Source: Candidatus Kaistia colombiensis
GTDB lineage: Bacteria > Pseudomonadota > Alphaproteobacteria > Rhizobiales > Kaistiaceae
NCBI GenBank assembly: GCA_029203105.1
Contig: CP119318.1
Coordinates: 2,370,501 to 2,434,500, forward strand
Reading direction: 5' to 3'
Length of the DNA stretch: 64,000 bases
Notes under the pieces: generated by a model
The model's input: the letters and a program-made list of their open reading frames with translations, nothing else
What the model was told of the DNA's origin: nothing
Databases searched by the model: none
Shown here: positions 10,557-21,200 of the stretch, piece after piece
Layout: every line of letters begins with the position of its first letter
How positions within the stretch are numbered: position 1 is the stretch's first letter
Made by a program: the position numbers and the translations under genes

Positions 10557-10587
10557 GGCTGGAGACGGACGCTCTGGCCCTCCTCAT

Positions 10588-10608
10588 ACCTCTCCCGCCG
10601 GGAGAGGT
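10588..10608. repeat. REP-like palindrome between convergent genes
   Basis: ACCTCTCCC-GCC-GGGAGAGGT is a 9-bp perfect stem between the convergent stops of the DUF3307 and TPR-barrel genes. The arm CTCTCCC...GGGAGAGG is shared with the larger repeat at 23321-23449, so this looks like a copy of a dispersed palindromic family. It could also serve as a weak bidirectional transcription stop. Confidence 0.55.
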
Positions 10609-10637
10609 GAGAAGCAAGATGGATCTTGATGTGCGCC

Positions 10638-11795
10638 TCAGAACCGGGTGACGACGCGCGCCGTGAGGATGTGGTTGCCGAAATCGCGCTCTTCGTCGTT
10701 CGACTGGTTCCACTGGAAGCGGTAGTCGAAGGCGAGGTCGGACTGCATGCCGAAGGCGCGGTTGAACACGGCGCTCAGGAGCGGTTCGATCAGCACGTCG
10801 TCGCGCTTGCCGCCGTCCGGCGTGTAGAGGCGGCTGTAGAGCGTCTGGGTCACGTCGACGCCGCCGCCTAGCGTGAGCCAATCGGCGACCTGGTTGAAAT
10901 ATTCGAACCGCGCGCCCCAGGAGACATAGTCGCCCGGCTTGATGTCGTTGGGGCCGAAGACGTTGTTCGAGATGTCGACGCCGCCGATGTCGCTCCAGCG
11001 CGCGTGCGGCGTGATCACCAGCACGTCGTCCTGGTTGACGACCTGAGGCAGCGCCCAGCGCCAGACGAAATCGGCATAGAAACCGTCGGTCGAGAAGGAC
11101 TGGTCGCCGAAGCTGCGATAGCCGCCGCGCAGCCGCGCCAGCTGGTAGGCGCCCTGCAGATAGCCTTCGAACTGCAGGCCGGCGATCGCCTCGGAATAGT
11201 AGTAGGCGTTGTCGAGCGACGAGATGCCGCCGCCGACGAACGGATTGACGGTGACCTTGCTGCCGGCCGGCAGAATGGGGCCGGTGACGCCACCGAGATA
11301 GCCAAAGTTCAACGCGCTGACATCGCCGAAATATTCGGCATTGCCGAGCAGCAGCGTCCGCCACCGCGTGTCGCCGATCCGCCGCTCGTCCTCGATCCGG
11401 CCGGCGGCATAGGCCTTCAGCGATCCTTCGAGATCGCTGTGGCGCTGCAACGGGTTGCTCTCATAGCCGAGACCCGTCTCGAGGGTGACCAGCGTGGTGT
11501 CCGGCTGAAGCTGGCGGCGGATGCGCACCAGCGCGGCGAGCGCCTCGGCATTGTCGGGATCGTTGAGCAGCACGCGCTCATAGGTGGCCAGCGCCTTGCG
11601 CGGTTGGCCGACCGCCTCGGCGAGGCGCGCATATTCCATGTTGGCGGCGGCGTCGGTCGGATCCGCGAGAACACGCTTGTAGGCCTCGCCCAGCGCAATC
11701 GCCTGGTCGCGATCCACCGCGGACGCGCTTTCCCCGCCCGCTCCGAGCAGCATTGCGCTGGCGACGAGTGCAACCGCCAGAAGACTGCGCTTCAT
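10638..11795 (-). CDS. TPR protein with outer-membrane beta-barrel (Slam-like layout)
   Basis: 385 aa, starting at the ATG that opens a clear signal peptide (MKRSLLAVALVASAMLLGAG). Residues about 28-100 hold tetratricopeptide helices ('LGEAYKRVLADPTDAAANME', 'ALATYERVLLNDPDNAEALA'). The remainder is alternating, aromatic- and glycine-rich beta-strand sequence and ends in 'TARVVTRF', a C-terminal Phe typical of outer-membrane barrels. The layout resembles the DUF560/surface-lipoprotein-assembly-modifier class, but it is shorter than those. It is divergent from the FecR gene, with which it may share a control region. A role in surface export or sensing is inference. Confidence 0.7.
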   Translation of the reverse strand: MKRSLLAVALVASAMLLGAGGESASAVDRDQAIALGEAYKRVLADPTDAAANMEYARLAEAVGQPRKALATYERVLLNDPDNAEALAALVRIRRQLQPDTTLVTLETGLGYESNPLQRHSDLEGSLKAYAAGRIEDERRIGDTRWRTLLLGNAEYFGDVSALNFGYLGGVTGPILPAGSKVTVNPFVGGGISSLDNAYYYSEAIAGLQFEGYLQGAYQLARLRGGYRSFGDQSFSTDGFYADFVWRWALPQVVNQDDVLVITPHARWSDIGGVDISNNVFGPNDIKPGDYVSWGARFEYFNQVADWLTLGGGVDVTQTLYSRLYTPDGGKRDDVLIEPLLSAVFNRAFGMQSDLAFDYRFQWNQSNDEERDFGNHILTARVVTRF

Positions 11796-12037
11796 GATCG
11801 GAGCCCCCGACAAACATAAGCTTAATCCAGAGTAAATTCGCCCAGGCCTTGCCGCAACCGCTGGCGGCCATCTGGCCGGAATTTGCCGCCGAGCGGTGCA
11901 GATCGGCAACGGCTGGGGCAAAATCGGCGCTTCCGCGGCAGGAAGCCGGATGGCCCGGGCCACCGGCCTTGGTTTGTCGGGCCGCCGGTGCCAAAATCGA
12001 GTGACGTCCCGTGATCCCACGCAACAGGGAGCTCATC

Positions 12038-12835
12038 ATGCGAATCGGCCGTATTGTCACGACCGCGATGGCAGGTGCGGCGCTGCTGATGCTTGCCGTG
12101 AGCGCGGGTTCCGCCGCCGAGACGACGATCGGCCGCGCCGGCGCGGTTCATAACAAGGTCGAGGGCATCGTGCGCGGCGCCGCGCGGCCGCTCGCCGCAC
12201 GCGACCCGATCGTCCTCGACCAACAGGTGCGGACCGGCGCGGATTCGACGGCGCAGCTCCTGTTTCTCGACGAGACCAGCCTGAATGTCGGGCCGGGTTC
12301 CGACATCACGCTCGACCGCTTCGTCTATGATCCGGGCCGCTCGAAGAACGACATCGCGCTGCGGGCGACCAAGGGCATCTTCCGTTTCGTTTCCGGTTCG
12401 TCGGATCCGCGCAGCTACCACCTGAAGACGCCGGTGGCGACGATCGGTGTGCGGGGGACGATCTACGACACGATTGTCGGGCCGGACGAATCCGTCATCG
12501 TGCTGGTCGAGGGCAAGCTGGTGATCACGCTTCCCGATGGCCGCGAGGTGACGCTTGACCGTCCCGGCAAGGCGCTGCGCATCCACAGGGGCGGCCGCAT
12601 CGAGGGGCCGATGACCTGGGACGGATCGCTGATCCGCGTCACGGGCGTCGTGCCCTATCCGCTCTATGGCGACAGCTTCCTGCCCTATCCCGAGAAGCTG
12701 CGCGCCCAGGACGGCGGCCGCACCGACATCGTCAACGATCTCGGCGCGCGTGCCCTGACGCACGATACGAGGCCGCCGACCGGCCCGTGCGACAACAGCC
12801 GCGAGTGTCCCAACAACGGAGCCAACGGGCCCTAG
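12038..12835 (+). CDS. Secreted FecR-domain protein
   Basis: 265 aa from ATG 12038, which has AGGGAG upstream. It has a signal peptide (to about residue 26, cleavage near AGSAA). The FecR domain follows: 'GADSTAQLLFLDETSLNVG', 'RATKGIFRFVSGS' and the hallmark 'LKTPVATIGVRGTIYD'. There is no cytoplasmic anti-sigma part and no internal membrane helix, so it is a periplasmic or exported FecR protein, not the classic iron-citrate anti-sigma factor. Two Cys close to the C terminus may form a disulphide. It lies beside the TPR-barrel gene and a CHASE2 cyclase; such grouping suggests an envelope sensing or surface-display module. Confidence 0.8.
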   Translation: MRIGRIVTTAMAGAALLMLAVSAGSAAETTIGRAGAVHNKVEGIVRGAARPLAARDPIVLDQQVRTGADSTAQLLFLDETSLNVGPGSDITLDRFVYDPGRSKNDIALRATKGIFRFVSGSSDPRSYHLKTPVATIGVRGTIYDTIVGPDESVIVLVEGKLVITLPDGREVTLDRPGKALRIHRGGRIEGPMTWDGSLIRVTGVVPYPLYGDSFLPYPEKLRAQDGGRTDIVNDLGARALTHDTRPPTGPCDNSRECPNNGANGP

Positions 12836-12911
12836 TCCAGCGTCACCGCGCCGGAGCAGGGCAACAGGACGCGCATCTCGGCCGGCGCAACCATCGGTCG
12901 CGGGCGCGTCA

Positions 12912-14174
12912 TCAGCGGCCGATGTTGAACACGATCGGCACGTTGAGATCGAGTTGCGGCATGCCGTTCGGCATCGGCGGGAAGGGCGAAGCCTTGCGCA
13001 CGGCCGAGAGGGCGGCGTCGTCGAGCAGGGCGTTGCCGGTGCTGCTCGCCAGCACGATGTTCCTGGCGGCGCCCGACGGCGTCACCGTGAAGCTAACCTG
13101 GGCGCGGCCGGAGATGCCGAGCCGGGCCGCTTTGCTGGGCATCCGCGTCATGCGCCGGATCGCGGCCTGAACCTTGCCCTTATAGTTGGAATTGGCGGCG
13201 GCGCCGGCTCCGGCCTCGCGCGAGCGGCCGATGCCGCTGTCGCGCGCGCTGGCGTTGCGCGTGGTTTCGGCCGCGCCCTGACGGCTGTCGGCCTCGGCAT
13301 TGCCACGCTTCGGCGCTTCGGCCTTGCGCGTCTTTTCCGCCTTCTCGGCCTTTTCCCGCGGCTTGCGGGTCGGTTCTGCCTTGTCCGTCACCTTTTCGGC
13401 CGGCTTGGTTTCGACCGGTTCGGCTTTTGCCGGCTTGGCTTCCACCGGTTTGGCCTCGGGCAGCGGAAGCAGTTCCTCGGCCGCCCTCGGTTGGGATATC
13501 AGCTCTTCCGCCTTCGGTGGCTTCACGGCCGTCAGCATGGCGGTCTGGACAGGCTTCAGAGCCTCTTGTTCGACCGGTTCCGCCTTGACGGCGGGGAGGG
13601 CGGTGGCGGCGATCGTCTCCGGCCTGGGGCTGGTCGCCGGCTCGGTCGTCGCCGCCTCCTGCGGTGTTGGCGGGATGGCGGCAAGGGCTTCGGTCGGGGC
13701 GACCTCGGTGAGCTCGGTCGCGGCAACGGCCGCGAGATCACTCTCGATCGGCGTGGCGGAAATATCGGCGACGAGCACCGGCGTGACGGTGCTGGCGGGA
13801 GGCTCGACCGGCGTCAGTTCGGCCGTGGCCATGGCTTGAAGGCTTTCGGTGGGTCCGGTAGCCGACGCCGCTTCCGCAAGTCGCGCGTTCGGTTCGGCGT
13901 CGATGGGCGAGGGGGCCAGCGCAACGAGCGTCACGGGCTCGGCGACCGGCACGACTTCGGTGTCGCTTGCCGTCCGGAGCTCTTCGCTGAACAGGTCCGC
14001 GACCTCGACATCGGTTCCAAGCGTTGCGTCGATGGAGCCTTCGACCTCGCTGCCGGCGCCGCCGCCGGCTTCCGCGACTTCATTGGCGTCGGGGGTGAAC
14101 GCCGCCACGACGGCGCCGTGCGCCGCGATCGACAGGATCAGAGCCCAAACCCAGGAGCTACGCCGAATGCCCAT
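12912..14174 (-). CDS. tonB: TonB-family energy transducer
   Basis: 420 aa with an N-terminal membrane anchor (SSWVWALILSIAAHGAVVAA). A very long Pro/Ala/Glu/Lys-rich linker (about residues 40-310) would span the periplasm. The compact TonB C-terminal domain is at the end ('KVQAAIRRMTRMPSKAARLG', 'GRAQVSFTVTPSGAARNIVL'). It would carry energy from ExbBD to outer-membrane receptors; no exbBD or receptor gene lies in the window. Only 18 bp separate it from the upstream secreted protein gene, so the two form an operon next to rirA. Confidence 0.82.
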   Translation of the reverse strand: MGIRRSSWVWALILSIAAHGAVVAAFTPDANEVAEAGGGAGSEVEGSIDATLGTDVEVADLFSEELRTASDTEVVPVAEPVTLVALAPSPIDAEPNARLAEAASATGPTESLQAMATAELTPVEPPASTVTPVLVADISATPIESDLAAVAATELTEVAPTEALAAIPPTPQEAATTEPATSPRPETIAATALPAVKAEPVEQEALKPVQTAMLTAVKPPKAEELISQPRAAEELLPLPEAKPVEAKPAKAEPVETKPAEKVTDKAEPTRKPREKAEKAEKTRKAEAPKRGNAEADSRQGAAETTRNASARDSGIGRSREAGAGAAANSNYKGKVQAAIRRMTRMPSKAARLGISGRAQVSFTVTPSGAARNIVLASSTGNALLDDAALSAVRKASPFPPMPNGMPQLDLNVPIVFNIGR

Positions 14175-14192
14175 GTCCCAGCCCCGCTGCCA

Positions 14193-14648
14193 TCAATCGT
14201 CGAAACGGATGTCGGTCCGTGTCGACACCTTGAGGCTGTCGGCGCAGAGGGTCGGGACGAGGCCCGCGCCGGCACATTCCTTGACGTCGTTGACCAGAAT
14301 GCGGGCGATCGAGGTGCAGGCGGTGTCGGGGACGCCGAACTGGCGGACGCGGCTCTTGCTGGCCGGCACCTTGCCGGTGCGGACGACGACGAAGCGGCCA
14401 ACCCGGCCGTCTTTCTCGAACAGCACCAGTTCCAGCGCCATGTCGTTGATCGTGGTCGTCAGTCCGTTGTCGATGACGAAGCTCAACTGACAAGCCTTGC
14501 CATTGGGCTCGGCGCCGTTGAGCTCGATCGCGATGGCGCGGGGCGCGTCCTGAGCCGCCGCGGCCGACGCCGCCGCCATCAGGACCAGCGTCGCCGCCGC
14601 CAGGCTGCCGAGACGGCCTGCCTGTCTGTTGCCACTCGAAACTGCCAT
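14193..14648 (-). CDS. Secreted hypothetical protein in operon with tonB
   Basis: 151 aa if started at the ATG giving MAVSSGNRQAGR. A signal peptide follows ('LAAATLVLMAAASAAAAQ'). The mature part contains 'ACQLSFVIDNGLTTTINDMA' and 'LELVLFEKDGRVGRFVVVRT', which suggest a beta-sandwich. Four cysteines, near 'GKACQLSF', 'DTACTSI', 'VKECAG' and 'LCADSL', suggest two disulphides in the periplasm. Two longer starts exist 15 and 45 bp upstream. It is first in a two-gene unit with tonB, preceded by an iron-box candidate. I do not recognise the family with certainty. Confidence 0.65.
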   Translation of the reverse strand: MAVSSGNRQAGRLGSLAAATLVLMAAASAAAAQDAPRAIAIELNGAEPNGKACQLSFVIDNGLTTTINDMALELVLFEKDGRVGRFVVVRTGKVPASKSRVRQFGVPDTACTSIARILVNDVKECAGAGLVPTLCADSLKVSTRTDIRFDD

Positions 14649-14721
14649 GTTCCACCCCGTCATCCGAAGGAAGCCGACGAGCCACGTGAACATGGTCGCC
14701 GCATGAGCAGGTATTAAAATA

Positions 14722-14736
14722 TGATGCCGAAAGTCA
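14722..14736 (-). promoter_or_regulatory. Candidate RirA iron-responsive operator (IRO box)
   Basis: On the minus strand the site reads TGA-CTTTCGGCA-TCA, an exact TGA-N9-TCA match to the rhizobial IRO box. It lies 74 bp upstream of the secreted-protein/tonB start and overlaps a TTGACT hexamer that could be the -35 element, with an AT-rich TATTTTAATAC stretch downstream. The rirA gene ends just 26 bp away. Position and neighbours make RirA control of the tonB unit plausible; the 6-bp core alone is weak evidence. Confidence 0.5.
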
Positions 14737-14761
14737 ACTATGAATCGAGCGACGGTTCCGC

Positions 14762-15247
14762 TCAGGACGGCTGATGGGCGAAGGACGTGGCGGCGATCGG
14801 GTGCATCACCTCGTGTTCGAGGTCCAGGAGTCCGCGCAACTGGCCGCGATCCTTGGCCACGTCGGCGATCGTGTAACCGTCGAGGACCGCGAAAAAGGCC
14901 CGCAGCGCCTCGGCCAGAATCTTGTTCACGCCGCAGGAATCGACCAGCGGGCAATCGCGATTGGTCGTGTCGAAGCAGTCGGTCAGGAAGAAATTGCTCT
15001 CGGTCGCGCGGACGACGGCGCCGATCGAGATGGCGCTGGCGGGCTTGGCAAGCCGGATGCCGCCATTGCGGCCACGGATCGTCTCGACGAAACCGCTCTC
15101 GACGAGAACGTGCATGATCTTGAAGAGATGCAGCTCGGAGATGCTGTAGGTGGTCGCGATATCCTTGATCCGGCTGTTGCTGTCCGGATTGGCGGCGCAA
15201 TAGAGCAGGATGCGGATGGAATAGCTGGTCTGCTGGGTCAGGCGCAT
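14762..15247 (-). CDS. rirA: Rrf2-family iron-responsive regulator RirA
   Basis: 161 aa, the usual RirA length. The N-terminal winged helix begins 'MRLTQQTSYSIRILLYCAAN', followed by 'ISELHLFKIMHVLVESGFVE' and the wing 'RGRNGGIRLAKPA'. Three cysteines at 91, 99 and 105 (DCFDTTNRDCPLVDSCG) match the Fe-S cluster ligands of RirA, which represses iron-uptake genes when iron is sufficient. RirA differs from IscR and NsrR in this cysteine spacing. It lies beside the tonB unit. An ATG start with an upstream 'AGAGGGACGCC' site is consistent. Confidence 0.85.
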   Translation of the reverse strand: MRLTQQTSYSIRILLYCAANPDSNSRIKDIATTYSISELHLFKIMHVLVESGFVETIRGRNGGIRLAKPASAISIGAVVRATESNFFLTDCFDTTNRDCPLVDSCGVNKILAEALRAFFAVLDGYTIADVAKDRGQLRGLLDLEHEVMHPIAATSFAHQPS

Positions 15248-15428
15248 GGCGTCCCTCTTTTACCCCCGTTCGAGCACGCGCGCCGGAATCGGTCGCAGTT
15301 CGAGCGGTCGTTAATACCTTCTCATTAAAGTCTTGTTTTCCGGAGTTCAACCGAATCGATGCGTCGCGCCCGGCCGGCACCGGCGTTGCCGGCCATCCCG
15401 AGCCTCCGCCGGCGTCATTCCCGGGAGC

Positions 15429-15458
15429 AAAAAAGCCCGGAAGACGAGCTTCCGGGCT
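15429..15458 (-). terminator. Rho-independent terminator after the ugpC-type gene
   Basis: A 10-bp stem, AGCCCGGAAG/CTTCCGGGCT, with a 5-nt loop. On the minus strand it is followed by six T residues. It lies about 70 bp beyond the stop codon of the minus-strand ATPase gene. Confidence 0.8.
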
Positions 15459-15525
15459 TTCGGGCGCTGCGAGGCAGCGTAATGGCCGGCGACGTCCGGA
15501 AGGCGCGAACCTTCCGGGGCGTGCC

Positions 15526-16620
<1,095 letters not shown>

Positions 16621-17147
16621 TAATCAACCTCCAAGATGGCACGCAGACAGGCGCCGCCGCTTTCGCGGCCGACAATCCCGCCAGCAGGATCATTCCTCCT
16701 TTGCTACCGTCCACGATCCCGGCGTTTGAGTAAAGTCCCGAAATGCAGCGGCTTCGCAGGCGAAGGCCATTCCGGTCGATCGCCGGTTGCCTGAGTTGCG
16801 GCGGCGGATGCCTCGGGCAGGCTCGGTCGCGCCGGTGGAGGCGCTCTGACGGCGGGTTTTGTGCGCTGCAATTCGCGAAGTCAGACCGCCAATGCGGGTA
16901 TCGCGGTCGTGATAGATCTGTTGATAGATCAGTCCGCGCCCCATTTTCTTTTGGCGACAGGCCGTGGCGGTGCGCCGTCCCGGCCGGGGAGGTGCCGCCG
17001 CGCGAGATCGCCGGCACCGCCGCCGAAGTCGGTGGCAGGCTTGGCCGCACCGCCACCGGCGCGACGAAAGCTTTTTCGCAGCGCCGCGACGGAAGTCAGC
17101 CGCCGCCGCGTTCAAGCTCTGAACGGGCCTCATTCACCGGACTTACT
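16621..17147. other. Long divergent intergenic region with tandem 9-bp repeat
   Basis: About 525 bases between the divergent ATPase and RND adaptor genes. The only structure I see is a direct repeat TGATAGATC-TGT-TGATAGATC at 16910-16930 with a 12-nt period, in a relatively AT-rich patch. It could be a binding site for a regulator of the efflux genes. The reading frames crossing the region lack ribosome sites and protein-like composition, so I call no gene. Confidence 0.4.
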
Positions 17148-18281
17148 ATGCCGCTTTGGAAACAGATCCTGCTGTGCGTTGTCGTCGTCATTCTCGCGGC
17201 GGGGGGCTGGTATGCCTTCCAGCATCGCGAATCGTCCGGTAGCGGCGCGGGCGCGGCTGCCGGCGGTGGCGGCGGCCGGGCGGGCGGCGGCGGTCCGACG
17301 CTGGTGGTGACCGAGGCGGTCGCCAGCGAGGTCGAGAGCGATCAGGTGCGCTCCGTCGGTACGGTCAAGGTGCCGCGTTCGATCAAGATCTATCCGCAGG
17401 TCTCGGCCATCGTGAACGAGGTGCTGTTCAAGGCGGGCGACAAGGTGGTCAAGGATCAGCCGCTGGTTCGCCTCGATGATTCCGACCAGCTCGTGGCGCT
17501 CGACCTTGCCAATGTCGCGCTCAAGGACGCCCGGTCGGCGCTGGATCGCGCCCAGAAGCTCTCGGCCAGCCGCAATCTCGCGCTCTCGGCGCTGGAGGAT
17601 GCGCAGTCGGTCGAGCGCAAGGCTCAGATCGCGGTGCTCGGCGCCCAGATCGCGCTGGATCGCCGGACCATTACAGCGCCCTTCGAGGGCGTGGTCGGTC
17701 TGAGCGATCTGGCAGTCGGCGATTTCGTGACGTCCTCCACGGTCGTGACCACGCTCGACGACGTGTCGACGCTGCTGGTCAGCTTCCTGGTGCCGGAGCG
17801 CTATGCCGGCCGGGTAGCGGCGGGGCAGGCGGTGACGGCGACGGCGGCCAGCAAGCCCGACGCGACGATTTCCGGCAAGGTAACTTCGATCGACACGCGC
17901 ATCGACCCGACGGCGCGTACCCTCAAGGTCGAGGCTTCGCTGGACGCGGCGGCCGCCAGCGCCGTCGGCGTCAAGCCCGGCATGTCGGTCGTCGTCGCGC
18001 TCGGCTTCGAGGGGCAGCAGCGCGTCGCGGTTTCGGCGCTGTCGATCCAGTGGGACCGCACCGGCTCCTATGTCTGGAGCGTGGTGGAGGACGCGGCGAA
18101 GCGGATGCCGATCACGGTACTGGAGCGGCAGAGCGGACGCGTGCTCGTCTCCGGCGATCTGAAGGAGGGCGACAAGGTTGTCGTCGAGGGCCTGCAGCGG
18201 CTTCGCGAGGGTTCCAAGGTGGTCGAGTTCGCCACCGCCGCGACCGGCGCGAAGGCGTCCGGCGACGCGACGGGGAGCTGA
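17148..18281 (+). CDS. RND efflux periplasmic adaptor (membrane fusion protein)
   Basis: 377 aa from ATG 17148. An N-terminal membrane anchor (KQILLCVVVVILAAGGWYAF) is followed by a Gly-rich linker. The usual adaptor modules follow: a split lipoyl/barrel-sandwich domain ('IYPQVSAIVNEVLFKAGDKV' and 'DRRTITAPFEGVVGLSDLAV'), a helical hairpin between them and a beta-barrel ('VSFLVPERYAGRVAAGQAVT'). It would join the inner-membrane pump encoded next to an outer-membrane channel. Its stop lies 2 bp before the pump start, so they form one operon. Substrate unknown. Confidence 0.88.
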   Translation: MPLWKQILLCVVVVILAAGGWYAFQHRESSGSGAGAAAGGGGGRAGGGGPTLVVTEAVASEVESDQVRSVGTVKVPRSIKIYPQVSAIVNEVLFKAGDKVVKDQPLVRLDDSDQLVALDLANVALKDARSALDRAQKLSASRNLALSALEDAQSVERKAQIAVLGAQIALDRRTITAPFEGVVGLSDLAVGDFVTSSTVVTTLDDVSTLLVSFLVPERYAGRVAAGQAVTATAASKPDATISGKVTSIDTRIDPTARTLKVEASLDAAAASAVGVKPGMSVVVALGFEGQQRVAVSALSIQWDRTGSYVWSVVEDAAKRMPITVLERQSGRVLVSGDLKEGDKVVVEGLQRLREGSKVVEFATAATGAKASGDATGS

Positions 18282-18283
18282 TC

Positions 18284-21200
18284 GTGCGCACCGACGCTCC
18301 CGACACGTCGCTCGAGCCGGCCGATCCCGATGCGCCAGGTGCCGGCATGACGCATGATCCGATGCCTAGGGACGGCGCGGTGCCGGGCGGCATCTCGGCG
18401 CTGTCGGTCCGCCGGCCGGTGCTGGCGATCGTCGCCAACCTCCTGATCATCATCGCCGGCCTCGCCGCCTATCGCGGCGTCGAGATCCGCGAGCTGCCGA
18501 ACATCGACCAGCCGGTCGTCACGATCACCACCACCTATACCGGCGCGACGCCGGACACGATGGACAAGGAGATCACCAGCGTCATCGAGAAGGCCGCCGC
18601 CGGCGTCACCGGCTGGACCGACATCCAGTCGCAATCGACTAGCGGCCGCAGCCGCGTGACCGTGCAGTTTTCCGATTCCGTCGACATCAACGTCGCCGCC
18701 AACGATCTTCGCGACGCGGTCGGCAACGCGCAGCGCAACCTGCCCGACGACGCCGATCCGCCGACCATCGCCAAGGCCGATACCAATGGCGACGCGATCA
18801 TGCGGCTCGCCGTCACCTCGCCGACGCTGAAGATCGAGGACCTGACCAAGCTGGTGAACGACGTCATCGTCGATCGGCTGAAGGCCGTTGACGGCGTCGC
18901 GGACGTCCAGATCAACGGCGACCGCTCGCCCAATATCAGCATCTATATCGATCCGATGCGGCTCGCCTCCTTTGGCCTCACCGTCGCGGATCTGAAGACG
19001 GCGCTCGCCACCGTCGCGCTCGACGTGCCGGCCGGCAATCTCAAGGACACGAACCGCAACATGTTCGTGCGCGCCGACGCCAGCGTGAAGAGCGCCGACG
19101 ACGTCAAGGCGATCCGCATCCAGGGCGATACCCGGGTCGGCGACGTCGCCGACGTCGTGTTCGGCCCGTCCGCCAAATCCTCCAGCGTCCAGGTTAACGG
19201 ACGGGTCGGCGTCGGCCTCGGCATCGTCCGCCAGGCCAGCTCCAACACGCTCGAGATTTCGGCTTCGGTCCGCAAGGCCGTCACGGAATTGGCGTCGACC
19301 TTGCCGAAGGATGTCTCGGTCCGCGTCACCTCGGACGACGCCGACTTCATCGCCGGCTCCTTCGAGGAGGTCGAGCGCAGCCTCATGCTGGCGATTGTCA
19401 TCGTCATCGGCGTGATCTACCTGTTTCTCGGCTCGCTCCGTTCGACCCTGATCCCGGCCGTCACCGTGCCGGTCTCGCTGCTCGGCACGATCGCGGCGAT
19501 GTATCTGATGGGGTTTTCGCTCAATATCCTGACGCTGCTGGCGCTGGTGCTGGCGACCGGCATGGTGGTCGACGACGCCATCGTCGTGCTCGAGAACATC
19601 ACCCGCCGCCGCGCCGAAGGCATGGGCGCGCGCGCCGCCGCCGTGCTCGGCGCCAAGCAGGTGTTCTTCGCCGTCATCTCGACGACGGCGACGCTGGTCG
19701 CGGTTTTCGTGCCGATCTCCTTCTTCAAGGGCACCGCCGGGCGTCTGTTCTCCGAGTTCGGCTTCGTGCTCGCCTTTGCCGTGACCTTGTCCGGCTTCGT
19801 GGCGCTGACGCTGGCGCCGATGATGGCATCGCGACTGCTCGACAAGGGCGGCCATGGGCATGGCGCGGGCGGCAATTTCCTGCAGCGCGGGCTGAATGCC
19901 ATCGGCAATGCCGGCCATCGCCTCTACGAGGGCGTGCTCGATTTCTGCCTGAAGGCGCCCGCCGTCGTCATCCTCGTCAGCGTGATCTTCGCCGGCGGCG
20001 CGGTGCTGGCGTTTGAAATGCTGCCGCAGCAGCTGACGCCGCAGGAGGATCGCGGCGCCGTCATGATCGCCATGAACACGCCGCAGGGTTCGACGGTCGA
20101 CTACACCCAGGGCCAGATGGCGCTGGTGATGCGCGCCGTCGATCCGCTGCTGAAGTCCGGCGAGGCGACCAACGTCTTCTCGGTCGCGGGCAATTTCGGC
20201 AGCCCGAGCAACGGCTTCATGATGATCACGCTGGCGCCCTGGGGCGAACGGACGCGCAGCCAGGCGCAGATCGCCGCCGAGATCAACCAGAAGATCCGCT
20301 CGATCCCGGGCGCCGTCGTCAATCTGCGCCAGCCGAACAGCCTCGGCATCCGCGGCGGTGGCCAGGGCCTGACCTTCGCCGTCACCGGCGTCGAATATGA
20401 CGGCATCAGCAAGGCGGCCCAGCAGCTGATCGGCACGCTCGGCGCCAATCCCGCTTTCTCCAACGTCCAGCTCAATTACGACCTGAACCAGCCGCAGCTC
20501 TCGGTCGACATCGACCGCGATCGCGCCGCCGATCTCGGCGTGTCGGTGGCCGACATCGGCACCATCGTCTCGACGCTGCTGGCCGGCGCCGACATGGGCA
20601 ATTTCTATGTCGGCGATGACAAGATCGACATCACCGCGCTGGCGCCGGACGGCATGATCGTGACGCCGAGTGACCTGATGAACGTGCAGGTCCGCACCGC
20701 CGGCGGCACCATGGTGCCGCTATCCTCGGTAATCTCGGTCAGCGAGGGCGCGACGTCGCCGACGCTGGCGCGCCAGTCGCTGCGCCGCGCCGTTCCGATC
20801 ACCGCGACGCTGAGCCCGGGCGTCGATCTCGGCTCGGCCATGCAGATCCTGAACGAGGAAGCCGCCAGGCAATTGCCGGCCGGCATGAGCATCGTTCTGA
20901 CGGGCGAGGCAGCGACCCTGAACGAAACGTCGAGCGGCATCCTGCAGACCTTCCTGTTCGCCGTGGTCATCATCCTTCTGGTGATGGCGGCGCAGTTCGA
21001 GAGCTTCGTCTCGGCGGTGATCCTGTTCACCACGGTGCCGTTCGGCGTCGCGGCGGGCATCTACGCCATCCTGCTCTCGGGCGGGTCGCTCAACATCTAC
21101 ACCCAGATCGGCCTTGTCATGCTGGTCGGACTGATGGCGAAGAATGGCATTCTGATCGTCGAGTTCGCCAACCAGCTGCGCGACGAGGGCCAGTCGGTCT

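Noticed and set aside
12038..12835. FecR protein considered as classic FecI/FecR iron-citrate regulator
   Set aside because: It has a cleavable signal peptide and no cytoplasmic anti-sigma domain, and no FecI-type sigma factor or TonB receptor gene is adjacent.
14762..15247. Rrf2 regulator considered as IscR or NsrR
   Set aside because: Cys spacing 91/99/105 and the 'CPLVDSCG' context fit RirA, and the TonB neighbourhood supports iron control.
18068..19918. Minus-strand open frame (616 codons) inside the RND pump gene
   Set aside because: His/Asp/Arg-rich nonsense opposite a well-conserved RND transporter; no ribosome site.
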